In this document: positions 11,200 through 23,227 of the stretch, piece by piece
Layout of the letters: every line of letters starts with the position of its first letter
How positions within the stretch are numbered: the stretch's first letter is position 1
Origin: Scenedesmus sp. ARA3
Taxonomy: Eukaryota > Chlorophyta > Chlorophyceae > Sphaeropleales > Scenedesmaceae
Assembly: GCA_004335835.1 (NCBI GenBank)
Contig: RWJK01000070.1
Location: 1 to 64,000, forward strand
Direction of reading: 5' to 3'
DNA length: 64,000 nucleotides
The notes under the pieces: generated by a model
What the model was told of the DNA's origin: nothing
The model's database searches: none
The model's input: only the letters and a program-made list of their open reading frames with translations
Translations under genes and position numbers: made by a program

Positions 11200-14100
11200 A
11201 GTGAATCTGAACAGCCCGTGCTCGCCACAGCGGATGTTCCCGTTCCTGATGAGTCCGTTGCACAAAAGAGGACCGTTCCTGCCTTGAACAGCTAACAACT
11301 TCAGCTAAATACAGCCAGTTCACAGACACACTTGCTTACACGTGTACATACAGCTGCTGCAACAGCTGCACCAATGACATCTTGCCTACGCGCGCAAGAG
11401 TGTGCAAAGCTAACGTGGCACACGCGCCACTGACCCACCCGGTCTTGCTCTAATCAAATCAGCACGCAACGACCAACTGAAAAATCAAACAATATCATGG
11501 TGCCTGTTGCCTGGTACCAACACGTTGTACTCGCGGGACCCACCGCTGCTGCACATCAGTGCGTACTGCAACTAGTGGCGCCTGGGGTGGCAGGAACGCA
11601 GTGGTTTCTACATAAAGAATTCCCAGTAAGTGATTTGATTAGATTTTGAATGTTAGACGGCGGAGATGACATCAAGCCCCTGACATGATCATGGACAAAG
11701 TATCAGCAGGGCACTCACCGCTCTACACAGCTGAGGCCCTCTGCAGCACCAGCACGTGCTGCTGGTGCCCATGCACACGTTGCTGCTGGCTGAAATGCTG
11801 CTGTATGATAACAACAGAAGTGACACATCCCTGATGTTGCACCTACGTCACCTGGGCGCAGCCGCTGAGCTGATCCCATGATGCGCAACTCGCTAGAACA
11901 GCAGCGCACAATGCCTGCTGCACCTTGTGCAGGAGCTCCCGCAAGTTGCAGGAGCAGCAGCAACAACAATGCACTTCCCCTCGACAAGCAACACTGTGCA
12001 CAGTCGCAAAAAGCCACGCCCTGCCGATTGAAGGTTCAGCGCCAGATCAGAGCCGGACAGGAAACAGCATGCCTGCACCATCATGGTCATGGCATGACGT
12101 GCAAAGGCAGGGCACTCCCTGGCGTACACTCAGAGATGTGTCCACGCAGAAAGCAGCCATGGCATCACGTAACAACACTTTAATACAATACAATACACTT
12201 TCGGGACTGAACCCGACCCCAGGCACTAGCCCAGCGAGCCGCTATTCCGCTCATGGGGGATAGTAGTAATTGTACCCAGTCTTTCCTTCGTTGTTTGGGC
12301 AATCGAAACCACCCGCGCAAGTCCGTCACTTCCAGTTGCTTTTTATCCCCAGCCACGGGCCATAGTCGCAAGCTTTTTAGGCCCAGCCACGGGCGGTTGG
12401 TTTTAAATGCCGGCAAACGGCAGCTGCATGCTGCTCAGATATGTCCTGGTCAACGCTCAGCATTGAGTTGGAAACAGTGTTACCGACACGAAACACATCC
12501 TATGACACCGGTCCCAACGCTCAACCCTATGACGTGGACAGTTCTCTGCACATACACCAAACTGGTCATGACGGGTGTGCCACGCCAACATGCAAGATGC
12601 TACTAGCAATGATGTGACTGTTACTCACACCGCGCAACATGGTGTGCTGCTGCTGCTACTGCACACAGCTGTGAGCACATGCACCAGTTGCTCAGCTGAA
12701 CCAAATCAAAACCCAATGGTGATGCATGCACAGCTGCACAGCACAGGTGGCATCAGCATCAGCAGGGCCTGCTTCCACAGCCAGCCATTTTGCAGCCGAC
12801 CAGCCTTTTCAGCAGCTAGCACACCCCACGGCAGCAAGCCAAAACGTGCCAAAAGTGACACACACACCAACTGCTTTCTAGACCGAGTCAAGCAAGCAAT
12901 GCAATACCCCAGGAACATCAATGCCCCGACAACATACAGCGCGCATAGTGGCAAGCATGTCCAGTAATCCTGGCCCTTGCTGGCAATGCATTGTATTGGG
13001 CCACTCCGGCTGCTGCTGGCTACAGAGGATGCAAACCGCTACGCCGCTACACGCAAAACGGCCGACATGCAATGTGCAACCATTGATAGCCATGTCGAAT
13101 ACAGCAGCTGCAGCAGCACAGCAATGCCTGCCTTGGCCAGAGCTGTGAAGCACACCATCCAAAATGTTGCTGTGAAGGGCTGCCAGAAGTAGGTCAACTT
13201 CCCCCCAGTCTCACACTGCGCTCTGCTCTCAAGCCGGCCTGATCCTTTGCTGCAGCAGCCTAGCAGGTGATAGCAGAGCAGCAGCGGTTGCTGTTGCAAT
13301 GGCGATACACACGCCTGTACCAAACCAGCAGAGTGCAGGTCCTGAAATGCACAGGTGTAGCTGCTGATCAGACTACCCTGATCTGCAGCAGCAGAGCGAC
13401 CTGTGGGCAGCAGATGCTACAGTAGTTCATCAAACATACGTGCTTCAGGAAATGCTGCTGCAAACCTGAGCAGCACACAATGAAACACATGTGTGCCAAC
13501 GGCACTGTGAACACGAGTCGACCGCACATATGTGCATGTGCTGCTGCTGCTCCTTGCACAACTTCAAGCGCCGCATGAACTGATGCAAGATGGGTCAATC
13601 ACAGAGCACGTGGCAAGTCTGCCTGCCATGCACAACACATGCAGCTGATGAAGTTCTACTGCGGTGCTTGGCCACACAAAAGGCGCTACCAATCGTGTAT
13701 CGCAGCACAATACAGCTCTTGTGCACCACACAGCTGCTGGACCGTAAGCTGCAACCTTTCTTACCACAGCCGCCATGCCAGACAAAACAACTCAGCATTT
13801 CAAATGTAATGTAACATGTTATGTAACAACTGTGAACAGGCATGGAACATCAGGAGGACAGCAAGTTGTCGACAGGAGAGGCAGAGTAGGGTGTGACCTC
13901 TCAGAAAGCACAGTTGTACTATGCGGAGCCTTTGCTGTTGCATAGTGCGTGCTGGAAAGCAAAGCACGCAGGTCACGCAAACGACAGCAGTGCCCCACTC
14001 GTGACACCTCGATTGCCACATACAAGAAAGGGCTGCTGATCAGGGCGCCACAGCACATCAAGGGTCAGCTACTGCACACATCCCCGCATCCCCAGGCACA

Positions 14101-15775
14101 CTTTGTACGTACGCACAAAAGTGAAATCTCCAAACCTAGTTGATGCATTGATGTCTAGTCAAATCTTGGGTGGCACAATTGCACTTGCTAAAGCACCGCC
14201 CAAAGTGACCTCAACCAGCCAGCCCGAGAGTTCAGGCTCAAATTCCCACACCGTCAACTATGAACTCCCACCGCAACACCGCCACAAAACACACCCCGCA
14301 ATAGCCACATATGTTCCTACAACAACACGTTGACCTGTAAGTACAGTACACGTCAACACCCAAAGTTGACCCCTGGGCTTTGTGTTGCAAGTCTGCACAC
14401 ACTCGCACCACCCTAAACACCTGAAGACTAGTCAAGGACAACACCTGACAACACCTGAACCTACAGGAAAGGGATTCAACACAACTAGAGGCCAGCCCAA
14501 AGTCAAAGTCGAAATACATGGCATGGAGGCATGCCGGCAACAGCACATGTCAAGCTGCATTCGCAACATGCTGCGTGCGGGCACGCCCTGTGACTGTACC
14601 AGCTCAAAGGAGGTATGAGCAAAATGACACAGTCTGTAGTGCAATTAGCTCTGTGCAATGCAGCCAGACAACAGTGGCCAACCGCAGCAGCACCTCGCTG
14701 CTGCATCAGCAGAGGCAGCACCGCATTGCAACTTCTGCTTTCGCAGCAGAAGCTCATGCACCTCACAGCAGCAGGCAAAACACAAGCAGCACACGGGTGT
14801 ACTGCATGCTGCAAGCCAATCACAGCCAGCTATGCAACACAGTGTGTAACACATTTTGAGTACAAAGGCTGGGTGAGCTAGGCCGCCGCCGTGAACATGC
14901 AGCAGCCACAGAGCATGTTCAGGTGCAAGCGCCACCTGCAAAGGTAGCCACATATGCGCCAAACACCAGTCCAAGCTGCACAGACACGATGTAGCGCCTT
15001 TGATGCTGCAGTGACGCTGCAACCGCAGCGTCAGCAGCTGACGTGCGTGCAGCTGCTGCTGCTGCTTCCACCAACTCGCAGGAGTGAGCTGCAGCACAAT
15101 GCAAAGCAAGCAGCAGGCACGACTCCAGGTGTATCAAGGGAGGCAACAGTTTGCGATTTGACATAAATATCCTTATTCAGCACAGCAAAGTGCTGCAGCT
15201 GCATGCAGCTGGTGCATGTCACACCACCACAGCAGAACCTCCTCCAGCAACCCTTCAACCGACTGCCTGCGGCCAAGTTGCCGCCTCGGCCGACAATAAG
15301 AATACCCTAGAGGTGTGCAATGCAAGCCTTGCACCGCCTCGGACACCTGTTCGTATCCTAGGTGCACCACTGCCGCAACACAACGATGCAGCAACACATC
15401 ATCACAACTGCACAAGATCCACGCCAACGCACCAATCCATCCCACCCAAACGATGCCAGTTGGGGTGACGCTGTGCACTACACGTTCTCCTTGGATAGCT
15501 CCTTCCAAGCACATCCTAAAAGACCTTGCTGCCGCCCACAAAGAAACGCCACACCCTGTGCAAAATCTCACCCTGTGCATTGCAACCCCGCATCTCTACA
15601 TGCACAGCAACGCGCCCAATCCCCCTCAACCCTCAACAGCTCAATAACATACCACAGGAAGCTACAGCTGTGCTGCTAGTTCGAGCACTCCCACTGCTGC
15701 TGCAAGAAGGCCCATCATCTGCAGCTTGCTCGCTTGCTGTTTCCAAAGTACAGCCGAGCACAGCCACGCAGCACT
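11200..15775 (-). other. AC-rich region between genes B and C
   Basis: About 4.6 kb without a convincing gene. It includes the promoter and leader of gene B (next to 11199) and, by composition, a long 3' region of gene C (A/C rich on +, hence G/T rich on the sense minus strand). The only minus-strand TGTAA I found is at 11336-11340, which would leave a 4.4-kb 3' UTR for gene C. A segment at 11719-11790 ends in GTGAGT on the minus strand and could be a leader exon of gene B (weak). A compositionally different patch lies at 12190-12420. Confidence 0.4.
11336..11340 (-). terminator. candidate poly(A) signal TGTAA (minus strand) for gene C
   Basis: TTACA on the + strand, and the only minus-strand TGTAA seen between the stop of gene C and gene B. 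It lies about 140 bp upstream of the gene B ATG, so its use would imply nearly abutting transcripts. A non-canonical signal nearer to 15776 is equally possible. Confidence 0.2.
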
Positions 15776-17841
15776 TCAGACAGCGATGGCAGAGCCGTTC
15801 ATAGTGAGGCTCTCGCCATCAGTCTGCACATCGTCTGCGTGGTGCTTTGCATGCAGCTGCTTCACAGCGCCGTTCTCAGCGTGCACAGCAACCTTCACAG
15901 CTGCCGCTGCCGCCCCATTCAGAAGCTTGCCAGCCTGGTCAATGCCGTTTGACTTCTTTGTGCTGCCATTGGCTGCGACGTCTGCGTCAGCATCTGCCGC
16001 TGCTGCTGCTGCTGCTGCTGCAGGCGCTGCGTGGCCGTTCATGACACCCAGGTTGGTCTTCTTCACAGCACCCTGCAGGAACAAGACAATGCCACACATT
16101 TTAGCACCGCTGGCAATTCTATACAATATCTACTATGCTTTAAAATCTACACAATATACACAATGCATTATTATGGACTCTGGGCTCAAGGCACGAACCG
16201 TTCGTGCGTCATGTTGCAAAATACTCCGCAGCACAGCCGCATCATGTACTTGGCTCCAAGAGACTCAGTAATGCGGCTGCCACTCACAAACACATCACAT
16301 GAACCACAGCAACACACACATCACGCCCGCGCACCTGGCTTTCGTCAAACTCCTTGGTGCCAGTCAGTGTTCCCACGTCCTCCTTGCGCGTGATGGGGCG
16401 CGGCAGGTCGGCCTCCGTGTAGCGTGTCTCAGCCACGCAGGCCCACGCGGGGTGCACATCCTTCACGTCGCGCAGCGCGCGCCAGATGTTGATGCCTGCC
16501 TTCATGCCGCCACCCACGCCAGCCTGTGGCAGAGCAGCAACACAACAGCAGAAATAGGTGAATGTGAGCACATAGCTTTGATATTTCATGCCGACCTTCA
16601 TGCCAACGACCACGCCAGCCTGTTGCACAGCAGCAGCAGCAGCAGCAGCAGCACGACAACAGCAAACAAGCACGTCGCTTAATGTGAGGACACAGCTGTC
16701 GTGACGCCAAATGTTGATGCCTGCCTTCATGCCGCCACCCACACCAGCCTGCAGGGGCAGGGGCAGGGGCAAAAGACACGGCAATTTATACACATGTGGG
16801 CGTGGGCTGGGAAATGCACAGAAGCTCAGAAGCCCAAATGTATGGCGGTGTTGATGGCAGCGCCAATACTAATACCATCCCATGCAATGCATGATGACCT
16901 GGCAAAGCAGTGCAAAACTGGCACTTTCTGTGTATACGGCACTGCCGATGCAGCTCAAGAAGATGAGAATCGCACCTGCATGATGACCTGGCCGCGCTTG
17001 ATGTCCCCGACTGTCTCAATGTACGCGAAGCTGTACCAGGTGGTGCTGCTGCTGGTGTTGCCGTAGTCCTTGAGGTTGGCGAAGCTGGGCATCATCTTGT
17101 CAGCAGGCAGCCGCATGCCCTTCTGGATGCCCTTCAGGATGGCATAGCCGCCTGCAGCAGCAGCAGCAGCAGCAGCAGTAGCAGCAGCACATACTACCTT
17201 TGGCACGTGTCCTGCAGCGGATACATCTCTGCAGCATAGGATACCGCAATTGAGCACAGCCAACCAGCCCCGCACCTCGCGCCCTTGCACAGCGCGTGCC
17301 TAAACATTCACACCGCATCAGAACCAAACACACCGATCAGAGCAAACACACAAAACACACAAACGACTGTAAGGCTCACCGGCATGCAGGCAGAAGTGGT
17401 CCACGCAGCGCGTGAAGTCGGGCACATACAGCGGCACAGCCTCCTTGCCGTACCAGCGCCGCTTGCCTATGGCCACAGCAGCCTCAGCATACTGGCCCCA
17501 CGTCTGCAGGAAGGTGTACGCAAAAGGCGGCGGCGCAGTAACAGTTGTTACAAGGCGTGCTACGTAACAGTAACACTATCTCAAGTGCATCCTGGCCAAA
17601 CCACTGTCGTGATTTTGATCAGTGCGGCTGCAGGCCCAAAAAACAGCAGCCCTCTGCACGTGTTACATAACATGTCATATAACAAATTTTGTAACAAAGA
17701 TGACGCACCATGATCTGTGGTGTGATCTTCTTGAGGCACTTCTCCAGCGCCAGGCCCGCCTCCACTGGCAGGTCCTTGTACAGGAAGATGCCCTGCTGCC
17801 CAGCATCATCTGGGCCCACGTACATGCAGCTGCAGAAATGT

Positions 17842-17876
<35 letters not shown>

Positions 17877-20800
17877 GGTGGGATCACTGTATAGCAGGAA
17901 GATGCCCTGCTGCCCCGCATCGTCGGGACCTACGTGCAGTTGCAGCTGCAAAAATGCAGCTGCAAACAGAACAAGATTAGCGGCAACACCAGTGCAAAAG
18001 AAGGCTGTTAATGGTCTGTAACAGATGACGGCACCAGGCGAACAGAGTGCAACTGCCCCGCGTCTTCAGGGCCCACATACATGCAGCTGCAACAAAACCA
18101 AGACAAGATTGTTTTCCACAAAGATCAACTGCGCTCACTTGTAACCCGTGTCGCAAGCGCCGGTGTGCACGAGCTTGCTGGGGTGAAGTACAGAACAACC
18201 ACAGCTGCTATCATGCATCAGCACAACCACGGCTGCAATCATGTGCTGAAACCGTGCTGAATGTTTTCTAAGCGTGCACTCACTTGTAGCCGGTGTCGCG
18301 CCTGCCGGTGTGCACGCGCTCGCTGTGTGTGAGCTGGTACTTGCTGCGGCCTCGCTGGCTGGCGCCGCTGGTCAGCAGCGCTGCGCAGCCGCCCATGCGG
18401 AACAGCGCGTTGGACACAAGGCAGTGCTTGTCGCGGCCCCGGTAGAAGGCACTGCTGCAGATCTCTGCAGTGCGGAAACGTGACAGGGCAGCGGCAAGCA
18501 CGGAGAAGAATGTCAGACTACGGAACAGCTCGTTGGACACCAGGCAGTGCTTGTCACGGCCCTGGTAGAATGCGCTGCTGCAGATTTCTGCATTGTCAAG
18601 TCAGTGACAGGGCAGCAGCAAATGCGGCAAAGACAACGTGAATATGCGGGACATCCTGTAGAAGGCGCTGCTGCATATCTTTGCGGGATGAAGCGAACGT
18701 GTGACATTTTTAATTCACAACTGCGATGTGTTGACAGCGGCGAGTGCGGGCACGTATGTCAAGATGGCACAAGGACATCAAGGCGCATCAACACTGGCTG
18801 CTCATCATGTTGCAGGTTTTCGATTCGGTTGGAGAACCATGTGCCTCCCGCAGCATGCCGCAAACCCATGTGGCATAATCATCATTTGCTAGTTTGCAGA
18901 CATGCGGAGTTCCCACCTGAGCAGATGAAGAGCGCGTTGGCGCCCGGGTGTGCCTGCAGCACGTCCCTCACTAGGTGAATCCCAATAACGCCTGCACCAC
19001 ACCCCATGCCCGCCAGCGAGTATGCCTGCAGGACACACATACAGATCAGTTCAAAATGAGTTGCGAATCAGACGATGAAGGTTGCACCTCTGCCGCCGGC
19101 GCACATCTGTGTGACTGCACAAACAACACACTGCTGCTGTTGCCGCTGGTGCAGCAGCAGCTATGCCATGTAGTGCTGAACATGCCCCGCTGCCACGCTG
19201 CTGCTGTGCTGGCCATGTGCCTGTCGCATGCCCAGGCTCTCCTATTTTCAAAGCGCATGCTCAAAGAACAACTGAAGCTGCTGCTGCAGATGCGGCTGCG
19301 CTGTCCGCTGCGCTTTCCGCTGCGCAATGCACGCGGACGCGAGCAGTCACCTGCACGTCCTCGCGCATCTTGAAAATGTTAGATGAGCATGCTGGCCATG
19401 CAACAGTGCTGCAGCTGCCATTATTGCTGCTGCTGCTGCTACATATCTGCGTCAGTCACCTGCACGTCCTCGCGCATCTTGAACATGTTGATGAGCATGC
19501 TGGCCACGCAACAGTGCTGCTGCTGCTGCTGCCACATATCTGCGTGAGTCACCTGCACGTCCTCGCGCATCTTGAACATGTTGATGAGCATGCTGGCCAC
19601 GCAACAGTGCTGCTGCTGCTGCTGCCACATATCTGCGTCAGTCACCTGCACATCCTCACGCATCTTGAACATGTTGATGAGCATGCTGGCCACACTAGGG
19701 GTGGGCGCAAACACGCTGCTGGTGGTCACCAGGATGTCGATCTCCTCCGCCTTGATGCCTGTTACATGACAAAAAAATAACACAGCAGAGCGCAGTAACA
19801 TAACAGGTGAAGAGAGGCAGGCGGCTGCCAACAGGGGTGTGTGCTGCACTGCTGGTGGTCGCCAGGATGTCGATCTCCTCCGTCTTGATGCCTTGATGCC
19901 TGTTATATAACACACATAAGTAACACAGCAGCAGGACGCAGGGCATGACATGTAAAGATATGCTTTCAACAGGGGTGTGCTGTGCTGCTGGTGGTCGCCA
20001 GGATGTCGATCTCCTCCGTCTTGATGCCTGTTATATAACACACATAAGTAACACAGCAGCGGGACACAGGACATGGCGGGTGAGAGAGACGTGTGGCGTT
20101 CAGCAGGGGTGTGTGCTGTGCTGCTGGTGGTCCAAAGGATGTCGAACTCCTCCGGTTCGATGCCTGTTCCGTACCGTAACATAAGGTGGGACGAAGGTAA
20201 CAGCAGAGCCTTCTCCTGCGGCAGGTCTGCCGCCGCACCGCCCCTGACGAGGCGCGCCTCCGCAAAGGGCCTAGCGGTGCATCGAATGCACAGGCTTACC
20301 ATGAACGAACAACCGTAACCCAGCCACCAGCCACCAGCAGCTGCTGTAGGTAGCCGCCTGCTTCCAGCCCTCCAGCCTTTCCCGTAGGCTGTAAAAAACG
20401 TCGAAACAACAGCCGCACCTGTCTTCTGCAGCAGGTCTGCCACAGCGCCGCCCATGACCAGGCGCGCCTCTGCTGCCTATCACAGCGCCAAACACTCCAA
20501 TCACAGCCTGCTGTGCATAGCGCTTGCTCGCCTGTCTTCTGCAGCAGGTCAGCCACCGCGCCGCCCATGACGAGGCGAGCCTCCCCTGCCCCAATCCACA
20601 AATCACACTAAACACTTGCGAACGTGCCTTGCTGTGCATAGCAACTTCTCACAACTGCTCACCTGTTTTCTGCAGCAGGTCAGCCACCGCGCCGCCCATG
20701 ACCAGGCGCGCCTCTGCGAACGACTCGTCCTGGCCGCCGTGCGGCTCCAGCAAAGCACACAAGGCATCAACAACCCCTTCAACAACCTGCTGTTCATAGC

Positions 20801-21792
20801 AGTTGCGTTGTCCGTCTTATGCAACAGGTCTGCCACCACAGCCCCCAACTGCAGCACACACCCCACAGTGCAACCAACAGCTGTGGCCACCCCTGCCGCC
20901 GCACCTGTCTTCTGCAGCAGGTCAGCCACCGCGCCGCCCATGACCAGCCGCGCCTCTGCGAAGGACTCGTCCTGGCGCCCATGCACACACCAAAAACTTG
21001 GGGCAAATTCCCTGCCGTGCATAGCACTTGCTCACCCGTCTTCTGCAGCAGGTCAGCCACTGCGCCGCCCATGACCAGTCGCGCCTCTGCGAAGGACTCG
21101 TCCTGGCCGCCGTGCGGCTCCAGCGTGTGCTGCGGGTGCAGGTTCTTTGGGAGGTAGGAGCCGTTGTGGTCGATGCCGGACTTCTCAAACACCTTCTTGA
21201 CAAACTCGTGCGTGTCCTGGCTCACATACTCGCCATCTGGCAACAGGAGAAGGTTGCAGCACAGGGTTTTAAGTACAAGGATCAATCAGTACAACAAGAG
21301 GCATCATTGGCAGGGTGGCTTGGAGGCGAGCTTAAGAGATGATGATGTGAAGGAACAAGAAACAAGGCGAGGAACGAGCAAAGCCAGTAGTGCAGGCCGC
21401 TTGGCATGTGCCAAATGCGGCACCTGGAATGCGCGCTCAGTGGCTGAAGCTGCGAGTGGTTGTCCTAGCAGAGGTGCCATTAGCATGCCGACTAAGCGCT
21501 GCGCAGCAGTTGCTTCTTTGTCTGCATGGCAACGCGGTTGCAGGGGGATGAATGATCCCAATGGGCTGGCAAGAGGGGGTTCCTCTGCGGGCTGGCTCTC
21601 TGCACAAGCGAAAGTACATGCAAGAAGCATCAACAGCATCAGCAGCGCTGCAGGCGCCCCACCTGGGTGCTTCCATTTCCAGCAAGAGTCTGCACACTCG
21701 TTGAGGTTGATGCGCAGCTCATCTTCTGGCTTAAAGACGGAAAAGTCAACCATGAACACAGGGTCACGCAGCACAGTCTTTGTCTGCCTCAT
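15776..21792 (-). CDS. KCS: 3-ketoacyl-CoA synthase (KCS/FAE1 type), 10 exons (gene C)
   Basis: Condenses malonyl-CoA with acyl-CoA, the first and rate-limiting step of very-long-chain fatty acid elongation, normally at the ER. Exons in sense order: 21792-21663, 21236-21036, 19758-19646, 19025-18917, 18464-18284, 17829-17709, 17503-17380, 17151-16976, 16523-16335, 16072-15776. The total is 1641 nt, 546 aa, phase-consistent. Family motifs appear in the usual order: FMVDFSVFKPED (about 13), FAPTPSVASMLINMFKMR, LAGMGCGAG with catalytic Cys157, ALFRMGG, HFCLHAGG with His325, YGNTSSS with Asn358, and GMKAGINIW. Oddities: the start at 21792 leaves no room for the two N-terminal membrane helices of plant KCS, and the nearest upstream acceptor would create an in-frame stop. 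The last about 95 residues are an Ala-rich extension. Introns 2, 3, 4, 5 and 8 carry decayed exon-edge copies. Confidence 0.9.
16590..16755 (-). repeat. two acceptor-side copies of KCS exon 9
   Basis: The start of exon 9 (16490-16523) recurs at about 16592-16623 (degraded) and 16700-16755 (close match), each next to the CAG acceptor and followed by a CTG run or a GGGGCA run. Both lie in intron 8, upstream of the functional exon. Confidence 0.85.
17150..17182 (-). repeat. CTG (sense) run at the exon 8 acceptor of KCS
   Basis: CAG repeats on + equal CTG repeats on the sense strand and run directly into the CAG acceptor of exon 8 at 17151. This is where a polypyrimidine tract is expected. Confidence 0.8.
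17838..18095 (-). repeat. acceptor-side copies of KCS exon 6 plus CTG run
   Basis: The start of exon 6 (encoding CMYVGPDDAGQQGIFL) recurs at about 17893-17945 and, more decayed, at about 18050-18090. A CTG (sense) run at 17840-17872 precedes the functional acceptor at 17829. All lie in intron 5. Confidence 0.85.
18130..18695 (-). repeat. copies of both edges of KCS exon 5
   Basis: A donor-side copy of the exon 5 end is at about 18133-18182 (cf. 18277-18325), downstream of the exon. Acceptor-side copies of its start are at about 18505-18595 (close match to 18390-18465) and about 18657-18690 (short), upstream of it. Confidence 0.8.
19340..19700 (-). repeat. 93-bp tandem array of the KCS exon 3 donor edge
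   Basis: Tandem units of about 93 bp combine the last about 43 nt of exon 3 (encoding MLINMFKMREDVQ), its GTGACT donor and an intron stretch with CAG repeats. The functional copy is nearest the exon body (19646 onward). Further copies with their donor are at about 19552, 19458 and, degraded, 19350. Because 93 is divisible by three, the array stays open if read through. Confidence 0.9.
19845..20185 (-). repeat. three acceptor-side copies of KCS exon 3
   Basis: The first about 40 nt of exon 3 (encoding EEIDILVTTSS) plus the intron motif TGTTATATAACACACATAAG recur at about 19850-19935, 19988-20063 and 20125-20185. The functional start is 19758. All lie in intron 2, upstream of exon 3. Confidence 0.9.
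20205..20990 (-). repeat. five donor-side copies of KCS exon 2
   Basis: The end of exon 2 (encoding AEARLVMGGAVADLLQKTG) with its GGTGAGC donor recurs at about 20905-20985, 20665-20750, 20530-20590, 20424-20470 and 20205-20270, with progressive decay away from the exon. The functional end is 21036. Confidence 0.9.
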
Positions 21793-22160
21793 GGCTGCTG
21801 TCTTTCAGCTGCAAGTGCTGCGTGGAAGCGGTGCCTATCAGCAATAAGGAGAGCAGTAGATGCCTCCTGCAGGGGCAGCGCGCGACAGGACGGCAAGCAG
21901 CAGGTTGTTAGCCACGACGTCTGTGGTGCTGCTGCTGGTTGTTGGTCCACATGCATGGGAAGCATGAGCGGCTGCTGGCGGTCCCCACACGCAAGTATGT
22001 TCGATTTGTCAGGGCAGACTGACGTGTGGCTGAGCAGGTGTACGCGCTCATCAGCGATCGTGGCCGCTAGCAAAACTCCCGCTTACGCGCAGGACTGCAT
22101 GGGCCTAGGCATCTGAGCCCATACGCACGTCAGAGCATACTGAAACAAGGTACACCACTA

Positions 22161-22180
22161 AGCGCACCTCTCCGTGCGCT
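22161..22180. other. perfect 7-bp hairpin upstream of KCS
   Basis: AGCGCAC and GTGCGCT flank a CTCTCC loop, giving a perfect inverted repeat in the unique sequence upstream of gene C. Function is unknown. Confidence 0.5.
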
Positions 22181-22642
22181 AAGAGCAGCCTGCAGCTATG
22201 ATTGTGTCACCAGGTCACCCCACACTAATGCCTTGTATGTGCGTAAAGCTCACCGAAAAACTACGATCAAACAATTAAAGGTGGATCAGGAGGGATCGCA
22301 GACGGCAGCTCAGGATTGGCGAAAAGAAAGGTAGGGCTTAAAGAGCAACCTGTCCAGTGGACCAAACTAGCTCGACGCGGTTTATCAGCGCATGTAGTAA
22401 AGCATTGCTAACGCTTGTATGCCGAGCCAATTACTACAGCACAGGACAGGTGGCAGCTTGCGTCATTCGCTCGGAGTTCTCGTGAATGCTCACAGTCCAG
22501 GTGCGAAGCGCATCATCAAGCATGATCCGCATCCGGCACCATGGACATGCGCTGCGGCGGAAAGGTGCTGCTCCAAGGTTCCGGGCCTTCTGGTGCCCCG
22601 GGAAGACGAGTCAGCAAGGTCAACAGCGATGCAGCCAGCTAG

Positions 22643-22650
22643 CCTTTATA
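22643..22650 (-). promoter_or_regulatory. TATA-like box, minus strand
   Basis: Reads TATAAAGG on the minus strand in unique, AT-richer sequence, and points toward gene C. If used, transcription would start near 22615, giving a leader of about 0.8 kb that may be spliced. Confidence 0.3.
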
Positions 22651-22945
22651 CTAACAATTTAACGCAAATTTGATTTGCTGCGACGCGCATCGTTGGTACC
22701 AGAGCGGCTGCACGCCCCATGGCGAGAGATGGGTGATGCCGCTGCGGAGCAGTGCCACACTGTGACAGTGCACCACGCTGCTGGGAACAAGCAGGCAAGC
22801 CCGCAGTACAACGGCTTGCAAGCATAAACCATCCTACACCACTGACACAACCCTTAGACGCACACAGCGTTGCTGTAACACATGCATTTCCACTGCCCAT
22901 CACGTTCACAGACTTGCATGCAACACACTTGCCACTTTTGTTGTG

Positions 22946-22950
22946 TTACA
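22946..22950 (-). terminator. poly(A) signal TGTAA (minus strand) for gene D
   Basis: TTACA on +, about 280 bp downstream of the gene D stop at 23228. The spacing is typical. Confidence 0.5.
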
Positions 22951-23227
22951 GGACGGGAGCACAGCTCAATTTTGGGGGGGAAATGCAGGCTCCTTCAGCA
23001 ACCACCGGATGTATCAACCTCACGAGAGAATTGGCCAGCTGTGAAAGGCACTCTAGCGTGCTAGCACGCTGCACTGCACAGCGACTATGGCAACCAGCCC
23101 CTAAAATGACTACACGTACATCAGCCCTTCTTGGCTACGCCACTGCACGGCGTCTTTCTGCACCGGTCCTTGATTGAGCCGGCATCGCTGCCTCCCGCAT
23201 ATGCAAAACTCTCTGTCAACTGCCAGC

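Larger units (their letters stand above)
21793..23227. other. region between genes C and D
   Basis: Upstream region of gene C and 3' region of gene D. From 22080 to 22660 the sequence is unique, without CAG runs, and looks like a promoter or leader. It holds a minus-strand TATA-like box and a perfect hairpin (both listed). I found no exon that would supply the missing N-terminal helices of KCS, but short leader exons between 21850 and 22620 are possible. From 22700 to 23227 the sequence is the 3' UTR of gene D. Confidence 0.4.

Noticed and set aside
16750..16772. GGGGCA triple repeat as a G-quadruplex
   Set aside because: Only three G-runs of useful length, and it lies on the non-RNA strand of gene C.
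19439..20455. 338-codon minus-strand frame in the KCS gene
   Set aside because: It arises by reading through duplicated exon edges and introns. It contains repeated pieces of exons 2 and 3, not an independent gene.
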